DNA of 33,841 bases from Proteus faecis (GTDB taxonomy: Bacteria > Pseudomonadota > Gammaproteobacteria > Enterobacterales > Enterobacteriaceae): assembly GCF_003144395.1 (NCBI RefSeq), contig NZ_PENZ01000003.1, positions 280 to 34,120 on the forward strand, read 5' to 3'. The translations under genes were made by a program, and so were the position numbers. This document shows positions 16,300-23,171 of the stretch, one piece after another (the first letter of the stretch is position 1; every line of letters starts with the position of its first letter). The notes beneath the pieces are model-generated. The model was not told the origin of the DNA. It saw nothing but the letters and a program-made list of their open reading frames with translations, and searched no databases.

Positions 16300-16911
16300 T
16301 TTCAAATCAATAGCTTACACTTATTTTAAATTCTCTACTTTTCTTAAGTGGGACGTTTTTGTATATCATTAAAAATGTCATCAAAATTACGTGCATGTTC
16401 TGTTAAATGAGTGCATTTTATCAAGCTATAAACTATTATCTTGTTTCTATCAAATAAGCATTTCACTATTAAATTCTTTCATTTATATTTCTATAAATAA
16501 TCCAAATTATTATTAATAGTAATTTATCCAATTACAGCCATATCAGAGCTAGAAAAATAGTGGTTTATTTAATTACATGGTTAAATAAAATATTAATTAA
16601 TGAAAAAACACTATGGTATTTTTAGATTGGTATTTTATAGGTGTAAATAAGAGAGTGTAGATTAATAAATAATCACTGTTAATATTTTGTGGGTTTTATG
16701 TTGTAAATCAAGTAATTAATCAAACGATTGATTTTGTAATGACGTATTCTTATTTTAATCGGTGTATTAGTATAAAAAACAATCTTGTCCTTAAGGTTAT
16801 AATTTTATTTACCTTATTAAAAAACAACAAATCTAATAAATTCAATATGTTGTATATATTTTCTTTCTGTGAAATTAAGTTAAATTTAAAACTATAATTT
16901 TTTATATTTTC
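16300..16911. other. AT-rich gene-free stretch right of attR
   Basis: About 610 bases of host-side DNA between the attachment site and the first regulator's stop. I see no open frame with gene-like composition, no RNA gene and no clear terminator, only short AT inverted repeats expected from composition (for example AATCAA/TTGATT around 16718-16733). Confidence 0.6.
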
Positions 16912-17220
16912 TTATTTCAGATGACGCCTTTTTTTATTTCTCAATACAATGACATCACTTGAGTATAATGTTTTTTCTGTCCATGCATTAATCATTGGTG
17001 ACATTATTTCAGTGGTAAGTAATAAACTTTGTGGTGATACACCAAGTATTAAGGAGATTGTAATCAGCTGATCTACGGTTATTTTTATATGCCCATTTTC
17101 TAAGCGAGAATAATGTTGCTGGCTGATACCAAGGCGTCGCCCCATTTCAATTCCAGTTAGTTTTAGTTGCTTTCTTTTCTGTTTTATTCGTTGGCCAACA
17201 ATAGTGTTAAGTTCACTCAT
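16912..17220 (-). CDS. XRE-family regulator A (MrpJ-like)
   Basis: A 102-residue protein with an N-terminal lambda-repressor-type helix-turn-helix (residues ~8-65): 'GQRIKQKRKQLKLTGIEMGR', then 'LGISQQHYSRLENGHIKITV' as turn and recognition helix, then 'DQLITISLILGVSPQSLL'. The last ~35 residues are basic and variable. The YSRLENG core and short length resemble the MrpJ group that in Proteus represses flagellar genes and sits with fimbrial operons; no fimbrial genes are seen here. AGGAGA seven bases before the ATG gives a strong ribosome site. It is a clear paralogue of the divergent regulator at 18068. DNA binding is confident, targets unknown. Confidence 0.88.
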   Translation of the reverse strand: MSELNTIVGQRIKQKRKQLKLTGIEMGRRLGISQQHYSRLENGHIKITVDQLITISLILGVSPQSLLLTTEIMSPMINAWTEKTLYSSDVIVLRNKKRRHLK

Positions 17221-17461
17221 ATCTATATCTCCTATTTTTTTAAATAATAACGTAAAAAAATCTCAAGATCGATATAAACGATCAAATGGCGATTATCAAT
17301 AGGTGTTGGCTATTAAATGTTATTTATTAACAGTTTTAAGCAGTTTTACTTAAATCAAATAATTAGATAAATTACATTAATATTTAATAATTTTTTCGCT
17401 GTTTAATAATGTAACAAAAGTGTTAATTAAAAATGATTTAAGATTATTTGATATTATATAG

Positions 17462-17481
17462 GCAATAAAATATTTTATTGC
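17462..17481. promoter_or_regulatory. Perfect 20-bp palindrome
   Basis: GCAATAAAATATTTTATTGC reads identically on both strands with no spacer and is bounded by GC pairs. A TATAAT on the - strand (17453-17458) lies about 17-18 bp away in the direction of regulator A, so a dimer bound here could cover a -35 region. That promoter assignment is weak; the palindrome itself is certain. Confidence 0.7.
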
Positions 17482-17924
17482 ATTTTGGGGTTTTAAATAA
17501 AACCAATTGAGATTATTAAGAGTATTTTTATAGTTGTTTTTTAATAATTATCTTTTCATTCTAAATAAAATATAAAGTTATAAAAATAAATAATATAATA
17601 CTAAAATAGTCTAAATTTGATCATTGAAAATGGGGGGGTAATTAATCAATATAAATTATCTTATTTATATTTTGATGTGTTTTTTGAAAAAATAAAATTA
17701 TTTTTTAGTTGTTTTTCTTAGCTTTTTATATTTTTTATTTAAAATAACTTTCTCTTTTTCTATAAAATTATAACTAAAAATTAACTAATTCACTGATATT
17801 TATTGATTATAAACTCGATATTTAATACTATAGTGTTACTCTAAATATGATAAAGATTAAAATAACATATAGAAATGTAAATTATTTTAAATTTAAAATA
17901 TCGGAATAACCTTATTAACAAAAT

Positions 17925-17958
17925 TAGTGAATATAAGTAATGTTACGATTATTCACTA
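17925..17958. promoter_or_regulatory. 9-bp inverted repeat upstream of regulator B
   Basis: TAGTGAATA (17925-17933) and TATTCACTA (17950-17958) are exact inverse copies around 16 bases, with centres about 25 bp apart. It lies ~110 bp upstream of the regulator B start and ~45 bp upstream of its best -10 candidate, a plausible operator position. Confidence 0.5.
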
Positions 17959-18004
17959 GCTAATGGTTAAGTATTTTCAGTTTATGGTTTGATAATTTAT
18001 AAAC

Positions 18005-18010
18005 TATAAT
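18005..18010 (+). promoter_or_regulatory. Candidate -10 element for regulator B
   Basis: A consensus TATAAT lies at 18005-18010, giving a leader of ~50 bases before ATG 18068. The -35 region at the right distance (TTATGG, 17982-17987) is poor, so activation would be needed. A second TATAAT at 18042-18047 is too close to the start to leave room for a normal ribosome site. Confidence 0.35.
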
Positions 18011-18067
18011 TCGGTAATTTATCGATGTAATCATCTAATGATATAATGAACGAAGGGGAATAAAGGG

Positions 18068-18361
18068 ATGATTAATACCAGAGTTGGGAATAGAATAAAA
18101 ATGATAAGAAAACAATTAAAGATAACAGAAAATGAAATGTCTGAGAGGTTGGGAATGACAATGCTACATTATTCTCAATTAGAAGATGGGCATATAAAAA
18201 TAACCGTAGATCAGCTGGTTACTATTTCTTATATACTTGGTGTTACACCTCAAAGTCTTATTTTAGAAGCTAAGGAAACAGACTTTATGGTATTTGAGGA
18301 TAAGAACTCGGTAAATCAACCGAGTGAAATAGTTATATTTAGAAAGAAAAAAGTAATTTAA
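18068..18361 (+). CDS. XRE-family regulator B, paralogue of A
   Basis: A 97-residue helix-turn-helix protein whose residues ~4-68 match regulator A at roughly two thirds of positions, including the identical run 'GHIKITVDQL' and 'ILGV.PQSL'. The recognition region differs: 'MTMLHYSQLEDG' replaces 'ISQQHYSRLENG', which may change DNA specificity. The C-terminal ~30 residues diverge but share a basic ending around 'IVIFRKKK' (compare 'VIVLRNKK' in A). Start ATG 18068 is supported by AAGGGGA at 18053-18059. It is divergent from A across an 850-bp AT-rich region, and likely arose by inverted duplication or paired acquisition. Target genes unknown; nearby T6SS control is a guess only. Confidence 0.88.
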   Translation: MINTRVGNRIKMIRKQLKITENEMSERLGMTMLHYSQLEDGHIKITVDQLVTISYILGVTPQSLILEAKETDFMVFEDKNSVNQPSEIVIFRKKKVI

Positions 18362-18469
18362 AAAACATTAGTACATTACTTTTTGATATTGAGTTTTAAT
18401 AAATATATTGATCATTTTTTAGTTGTATTAATTAAAATTCTATTTCTCAAAATCCAATAACTAATAGCA

Positions 18470-18500
18470 CAAAAGCCATCTTATTATAGGATGACTTTTT
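18470..18500 (-). terminator. Terminator after ankyrin gene
   Basis: Read on the - strand, AAAAGTCATCC, a short AT loop and AGATGGCTTTT form an ~10-bp stem including one G-U pair and ending in T's, just past the ankyrin-gene stop at 18506. On the + strand the same position is a C-A mismatch, so it probably works mainly for the - strand transcript. Confidence 0.65.
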
Positions 18501-18505
18501 TATAT

Positions 18506-19243
18506 TTAATAGCAGGATGTTGTACCTGTTATATGATTTATGGCACCATTTTTAATCAATAGTTTCTGCATATCTTCAAGATTATTTTGACAAGCATAAC
18601 TTAACGCGCTGTGGTTATAAGAAAATAATGACTTATCTTGAGTCGTCGTAATAAGATTAACATCAGCACCTTGAGAAATAAGGTATTTTACAGTATTAAG
18701 ACGATTATTACTGGCGGCAATCATAATAAATGTTTCACCATCATTTTCTACTCTTTGATTATTGAGTTCAATATCACTTCTCATTAGGTCGTGGATCTTT
18801 TTTACCACATTGACATTATTTCCTAATACGGCTGATTTAAAAACATTATAAACATCGTCTTTATCCGTAGCCCAAAGGTTCGCACCTTGAGAGATGAGAT
18901 AATCAACCATCTCTTCATCACCAATAAACGCAGCCCATCCCAGGGCTGTTTGCTCTAAGCTTCCTGTGTCTTTTGCTTCAATGTTTTGACCATTGGCCAG
19001 CATCTTTTTTACTTCATTTAAATCACCGTGTTTAACAGCATCAAACCATAGTGCATTTTTGCCTGTACTTGGTGAAGTATAGAATACCCGATGTGGTAAA
19101 CGCGATTTATTAGCCAACTCAATCATATCAGAATAATTTGATTTAAAAGATTGATACTCGGGTGGATTATTTTCATTAATAATCAATGCTTGTGCGTTAA
19201 AAGAAATTAATGCCAATGAAATAACAAATTTTTTTATATTCAT
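18506..19243 (-). CDS. Exported ankyrin-repeat protein
   Basis: A 245-residue protein with a signal peptide (residues 1-19, 'MNIKKFVISLALISFNAQA') and about five ankyrin repeats from ~63 onward: 'NALWFDAVKHGDLNEVKKML', 'TALGWAAFIGDEEMVDYLIS', 'VYNVFKSAVLGNNVNVVKKI', 'TFIMIAASNNRLNTVKYLIS', 'SALSYACQNNLEDMQKLLIK'. No lipobox, so probably soluble in the periplasm. It lies ~400 bp past the end of the T6SS operon on the same strand, with an AAGGTG ribosome site and its own terminator. Ankyrin proteins mediate protein-protein contacts, and periplasmic ones have been linked to protection in several systems; an immunity role beside a T6SS is conceivable but unproven. Confidence 0.85.
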   Translation of the reverse strand: MNIKKFVISLALISFNAQALIINENNPPEYQSFKSNYSDMIELANKSRLPHRVFYTSPSTGKNALWFDAVKHGDLNEVKKMLANGQNIEAKDTGSLEQTALGWAAFIGDEEMVDYLISQGANLWATDKDDVYNVFKSAVLGNNVNVVKKIHDLMRSDIELNNQRVENDGETFIMIAASNNRLNTVKYLISQGADVNLITTTQDKSLFSYNHSALSYACQNNLEDMQKLLIKNGAINHITGTTSCY

Positions 19244-19642
19244 TTAAACACCTTAAAATATAAACGATTAACAAATCTAATTTTAATTAGTTTATTAAAA
19301 TTTAATATTTATTAGTGTTGTTAATTGAAACAAAATGTAAGTAGGGTGTGTTTTATTAATACGTATTTGTAATAAGGATAAATCTTATTAACTAATTTGT
19401 TTGTTTCGCAATCAAATATACGTAATTTTACTTATTTTTTTGAATGTAATAATTTTTTTGCTTTTAACGTTTAATATTTACTTTTGATTTTTTATATATT
19501 CATTTTTGCTGTGTTTTATTTCTAATTAAATCTGTGAGGGTAACAAAAGTAGAACTACCATAAAGTAAAAATGTAATACAGCTACTAAATAAACTAATAA
19601 TACCAATAAGTATTAAACTACTTATCAAGAACATATTGTTAC
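19244..19642. other. AT-rich intergenic region between ankyrin gene and T6SS operon
   Basis: Nearly 400 bases without an open frame. It holds the 3' trailer of the T6SS operon and the presumed promoter of the ankyrin gene. A 7-bp inverted repeat ATAAGTA/TACTTAT (19606-19625) follows the last T6SS gene but lacks a T-run, so is at best a weak terminator. No RNA gene seen. Confidence 0.55.
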
Positions 19643-21019
19643 TTATTTAGAACGTAATAATGAATATCGATTCAATAGTTGTTTAAAATGATTATCTATT
19701 TTTTGGTATTCATAGTCTGAAATTGAATTTTGTGTTGGTTGTTTCTCAAGTAAGCGTAATTCTTCTTCTAAAGGTTTGGCTTGATTGAAATGTTGGCGAG
19801 CTTTGAAAATAATAGATTTTAATTCAGAGCCTGTGATGTAATTTTTAGGATTACCATCAAAGCTATCTAATCTTTGGCTTAATCCATCAAGTTCAGTCAT
19901 ACCTTTAGACCATTGATTGAGTTGTTCATCCGTGGTGGCATTTATTTTTAGATTGTTTTTCCAAAACTGTGTAAATGCTAAAAGCTCTGGATTATCTTCA
20001 TACTGCTCGTTTAAATAGTTGATGACTTCAAGCCCATAACTCTGTGCCCATGTGGGAGAAAGTAATGTGAGTTCATCTAAACGTTTTTTGATCACATCAA
20101 TTTGTTCGGAATTGAGCGTCTTTGTTATATTTTTACCATTTACAGTTTGTTGTTCAATAAGAGAGCCTGCGTGGGCATTAATGGTTGGAATGTAGGGGAA
20201 AGCATCTGTTAGATTGTTATTTTTTAATTCAGATAACCAAAAATAAAATAGGATAAAAAATAATAAACTACTGGTTAGAGTGCCAATTAAAATACCTCGC
20301 CATAGCTCCTGCCGACATGTCTTTTTTATGGGGGTTTGTAATGAAATGGATGAGGATATATAGGTTTTGGGTGACGTATTACTTTCATTGGCATTAAGGG
20401 ATGTAGATAAAGTCGTATCGATAATTTGAGGTGAGATCTCATCTTCTTTATTGGCAATAGTAGATAATTCGGGAGAATTAAAATTACTATCTAATGTGTC
20501 TGCATTTTCTAATTGTCTAGCTTGAGCAATAATTAAGTTCTCTAGATAATCAAATTGAACAAGATGTTTAATTTCTAATATTTGAAGATGATGATTGATA
20601 CTTTTTAATAATTCTTCAATTTGATAAAGGATCGGCAGGTCAGAATAAACAAAAGTCGTTCCACGAATACCAGAGACTAACTGTTGACTTAAGGACGAAA
20701 GAATATTGATACGCGTATGTGTTTGTACTGGCCATAAGGTTTGCCAATGTTGGGTCAATATTTTATGAGTAAGATAAAGTCCTTCATTTAAACCATCAAG
20801 CCCAGCTTGATTCTGGCGACATACAACAAACCAAGATGCAGTTTGAAGATCGACACCATTTTGATTAAATAAAGAAATACACAATTCATGGACATATTGC
20901 CAATTAATATCTGGGCGAGCTGGATGAAAACGTTTATCAAGTTCTTCTTTAATAGCAATAAATTGATTAAATACACGAGGATCACCTCCAATTGAAAGTG
21001 AATCTAAGTAAGAATTCAT
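19643..21019 (-). CDS. T6SS VasL/TagA-type TssA-related protein
   Basis: A 458-residue protein with an N-terminal ImpA_N-type domain ('LSIGGDPRVFNQFIAIKEEL', 'DWNWQ'-like 'DINWQYVHELCISLF', 'GLNEGLYLTHKILTQHWQTL WP'), a Ser/Thr-rich linker (~170-230), a single membrane segment (~242-264, 'ILIGTLTSSLLFFILFYFWL'), and a helical C-terminal domain. This is the architecture of VasL/TagA-type proteins, which relate to TssA but are membrane anchored; TagA is known to hold the distal end of the sheath at the opposite membrane. It is the last gene of the operon, 85 bp after tssE. Two TssA-family proteins (this and 24931-26550) occur here. Confidence 0.85.
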   Translation of the reverse strand: MNSYLDSLSIGGDPRVFNQFIAIKEELDKRFHPARPDINWQYVHELCISLFNQNGVDLQTASWFVVCRQNQAGLDGLNEGLYLTHKILTQHWQTLWPVQTHTRINILSSLSQQLVSGIRGTTFVYSDLPILYQIEELLKSINHHLQILEIKHLVQFDYLENLIIAQARQLENADTLDSNFNSPELSTIANKEDEISPQIIDTTLSTSLNANESNTSPKTYISSSISLQTPIKKTCRQELWRGILIGTLTSSLLFFILFYFWLSELKNNNLTDAFPYIPTINAHAGSLIEQQTVNGKNITKTLNSEQIDVIKKRLDELTLLSPTWAQSYGLEVINYLNEQYEDNPELLAFTQFWKNNLKINATTDEQLNQWSKGMTELDGLSQRLDSFDGNPKNYITGSELKSIIFKARQHFNQAKPLEEELRLLEKQPTQNSISDYEYQKIDNHFKQLLNRYSLLRSK

Positions 21020-21104
21020 ATTTTCCTCAAGGTAACTGATGATCTTAATAAGATAAAAACAAATCTAAATAAAGAAAATTAAAAATAAGTAGCAAGAAAT
21101 AACA

Positions 21105-21533
21105 TTATGATAAATAAGATTGTTTTTTTAAATGATGAAGAAATATTCTTCCATCAGGTGAGAACTCAGTACCATAATGTATAAGCCCTCTTTCATGTAA
21201 TTCAATATCTAAAGAATAACACAATTTTCCAAATTCATTTTCAGGTAATATACTTAGTGTGACTGATTTTATTCTTGGTTCATATTTTAGTAATGTTGTT
21301 GATAATATAGACATTACTTTATGTGAACTTCCTGGTAGTCCTTGAATTATTTTGCTCATATCAGGTAAACCATAATCAGGTAGATGTTTTAATGTTCCTG
21401 CTCGTGAATTTAATATTCGACGAATATTATCCATAATAGAAAGAATAACCTGATCTTCTTCTGATATAGCGTCAACAGGTAATCCCCCAGAAAAATAACC
21501 CGTTAGCATTTCATAGAGTGAAGGTTGTGACAT
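21105..21533 (-). CDS. tssE: T6SS baseplate wedge protein TssE
   Basis: A 142-residue gp25-like protein. It begins 'MSQPSLYEMLTGYFSGG' and contains the family signature 'IMDNIRRILNSRAGTLKHLP' followed by 'DYGLPDMSKIIQGLPGSS', then 'YEPRIKSVTLSIL', which matches T4 gp25/TssE (the R-x-G-T-x-x-x-x-x-D-Y-G-L-P motif). TssE joins TssF, TssG and TssK in the cytoplasmic baseplate from which the sheath grows. Two bases separate it from the tssJ stop, so it is cotranslated with the operon. Length and motifs are normal. Confidence 0.93.
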   Translation of the reverse strand: MSQPSLYEMLTGYFSGGLPVDAISEEDQVILSIMDNIRRILNSRAGTLKHLPDYGLPDMSKIIQGLPGSSHKVMSILSTTLLKYEPRIKSVTLSILPENEFGKLCYSLDIELHERGLIHYGTEFSPDGRIFLHHLKKQSYLS

Positions 21534-21535
21534 CG

Positions 21536-22099
21536 TTATTTTTTATCCAAAGGTTGTAATATTAGTGTGTTTTCAGAAAGCACAATTTTACGTGCTTTAT
21601 CAGGATCGAGTTCGTTTTTCGGAATAACAATTCGCCAGTTGTTTTTGGCTTCATCAGGTGTATGAAACATTGTAGCAATAGCGACAAATTCAGTTTCTTT
21701 TTCCATTGGCATATCGAGAGAAATAGATTCACCAGGGCGAATACGTAAATCTTTTTGTGCTAATAAAGAGGATTTTAAAACCTCATTATTTTGATTAAAC
21801 AGTGAAAGATAATCGCTATTATTAAAAGTATCTGCTGATTTTAGTTGAAATATTCGCACAATGACGGAAAGTGATGAACCATTATCATCAGTATTAAGTG
21901 CCTCTCTTGCGGTAAAGTCTAAATGCAATATTTTGACTTGTTTATAAAAAATAGATTTTGTTAAAGAGACCGTACCATCACTGATGGTTTGAGTTAAACC
22001 ACAACCTGCAATTGTAAACATTACAATAAATAGCAGTGCTAATCGGCGGGCAGAAGAAAGGAATGTTTGCGATTTAAAATTGATAATTGCCATATTCAT
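21536..22099 (-). CDS. tssJ: T6SS outer-membrane lipoprotein TssJ
   Basis: About 187 residues with a lipoprotein signal: basic 'SSARR', hydrophobic 'LALLFIVMFT', and lipobox IAGC with the acylated Cys near residue 33. The mature domain is a beta-sandwich of the TssJ type ('SLSVIVRIFQLKSADTFNNS', 'RPGESISLDMPMEKETEFVA', 'ATMFHTPDEAKNNWRIVI'). It anchors the TssJLM complex in the outer membrane and contacts the TssM periplasmic domain. ATG 22099 is chosen over GTG 22102; ATG 22093 is also possible. Its start lies inside the 3' end of tssG (26-bp overlap), so translation is coupled. Confidence 0.92.
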   Translation of the reverse strand: MNMAIINFKSQTFLSSARRLALLFIVMFTIAGCGLTQTISDGTVSLTKSIFYKQVKILHLDFTAREALNTDDNGSSLSVIVRIFQLKSADTFNNSDYLSLFNQNNEVLKSSLLAQKDLRIRPGESISLDMPMEKETEFVAIATMFHTPDEAKNNWRIVIPKNELDPDKARKIVLSENTLILQPLDKK

Positions 22100-23171
22100 C
22101 ACTTTTATAATGTTGAGTGCGGGGTGTTAGATATTGATAAAAACCAAGTCCAATGGTGATAAAAGATGCTGGGCGTGCTTTTTCAATCTGGCTGTGAGGC
22201 CGCATAACGGCGGTTCTACCTAATTGTACCCCTTGATTTTTAGAGGCACTTAATGTTGCATCAGGTAATAAATGTCTAGGTAATGTTAAACGTAGTCGTG
22301 CATTAACTCTTGATCCCAAATAAACACGAAGTAATGCCATAAAATCCTGATAAATGCTGCCATCAGGTAACCAACCTTTTGCTTCTTCCTTGTTTTCGGT
22401 GTGTAGTTTTATTAATACTTGGCTATTTACATCAATAGCATAACGACCTAAAACGGGTTTATTTTCTAATGTTGTAGGTTGTGAGCACGACATAATTGTA
22501 GGAGTGTCGAGTGCAATTCTTCGGGGATCATGAGGTACAATACTGACTTTTGTTGATGGTGCTAATAATTTTACTAATGCACTAATACCTTCGGCTGTAC
22601 GTGTTGGTAAACGTAAGATCCCTAATAGTGCTAAAAAGCGAGATAAAGGTGATTGCACATGATTAGCACAACCAGGAATACCTAAACCAATTAAGCCATA
22701 AAGATATTGCGATGTTTTATCTGATCCTCCTTCTCCAAAAGTCGCAGGATAAGAATATTTGCGCCAAATACGATAAAATTGGGTAGTAAGACGGTGGTTA
22801 AAAATATCTAAAAAGTCAGTGAGTGAATCTGTACCATCACGGTATTGTGCAATATCGTCAAGGTAAGATGTTGGTAGTGGTGATGTAATACCATAAAGTC
22901 CCAAAAAAGTAGTATGTAAGCTTGGTATTGTGCTTTTTCGATATTTGTCTAGGGGATCAGTTCCTTTGATCTCTGTGGCAGGAAACCCCATACCACGATG
23001 TGGGCGAAAACGAATAGGATCAGTTTTCGGATCATGAGAACTTCCTAATTCAGGTAATTGGGGGTTGGATTTTTCAAGTAATTGGCAAAAGCGATAGAAA
23101 TTTACATAAGGTAATTTATCGCCTAAAGCCTGAATCAGCGAGGTAGCTGTGGGTTGTGGCTTTCTTTCCAT
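22074..23171 (-). CDS. tssG: T6SS baseplate protein TssG
   Basis: A 365-residue protein of the TssG/VasB family. Family blocks seen: 'LPYVNFYRFCQLLEKSNP', 'DPIRFRPHRGMGFPATEI' (the F/R-x-x-x-x-x-x-F-P-x-x-E/D-I motif), 'LHTTFLGLYGITSPLPTSYL', 'DFLDIFNHRLTTQFYRIWRK', 'LLGILRLPTRTAEGISALVK' and 'GRYAIDVNSQVLIKLHTENK'. TssG bridges TssF and TssE in baseplate wedges. It overlaps tssF by 37 bp at its 5' end and tssJ at its 3' end. Length is within the family range, slightly above the usual ~330. Confidence 0.94.
   Translation of the reverse strand: MERKPQPTATSLIQALGDKLPYVNFYRFCQLLEKSNPQLPELGSSHDPKTDPIRFRPHRGMGFPATEIKGTDPLDKYRKSTIPSLHTTFLGLYGITSPLPTSYLDDIAQYRDGTDSLTDFLDIFNHRLTTQFYRIWRKYSYPATFGEGGSDKTSQYLYGLIGLGIPGCANHVQSPLSRFLALLGILRLPTRTAEGISALVKLLAPSTKVSIVPHDPRRIALDTPTIMSCSQPTTLENKPVLGRYAIDVNSQVLIKLHTENKEEAKGWLPDGSIYQDFMALLRVYLGSRVNARLRLTLPRHLLPDATLSASKNQGVQLGRTAVMRPHSQIEKARPASFITIGLGFYQYLTPRTQHYKSDEYGNYQF

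Larger units (their letters stand above)
17221..18067. promoter_or_regulatory. Divergent 847-bp AT-rich region between paralogous regulators
   Basis: This gene-free stretch carries the promoters of both regulators. It is extremely AT-rich. Direct observations: a short GATCG/CGATC pair at 17267-17283 near regulator A; a perfect 20-bp palindrome at 17462-17481; GGTTTT/AAAACC at 17489-17504; a G7 run at 17632-17638 isolated in AT sequence; ATTTTAAATTTAAAAT at 17884-17899; and a 9-bp inverted repeat at 17925-17958. Such composition favours H-NS-type silencing, and the palindromes are candidate operators for the HTH dimers. No small gene with a convincing start was found. Confidence 0.6.

Noticed and set aside
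17489-17504. GGTTTT/AAAACC inverted repeat as operator
   Set aside because: Only six base pairs of mostly AT composition in an AT-rich region; likely chance.
17884-17899. 16-bp palindrome ATTTTAAATTTAAAAT
   Set aside because: Made entirely of A and T in ~80% AT DNA, so expected by chance at this scale.
19606-19625. ATAAGTA/TACTTAT hairpin as T6SS operon terminator
   Set aside because: Weak AT stem with no T-run on the transcribed strand.
16300-19642. CRISPR array
   Set aside because: No regularly spaced direct repeats of suitable length anywhere in the gene-poor region.
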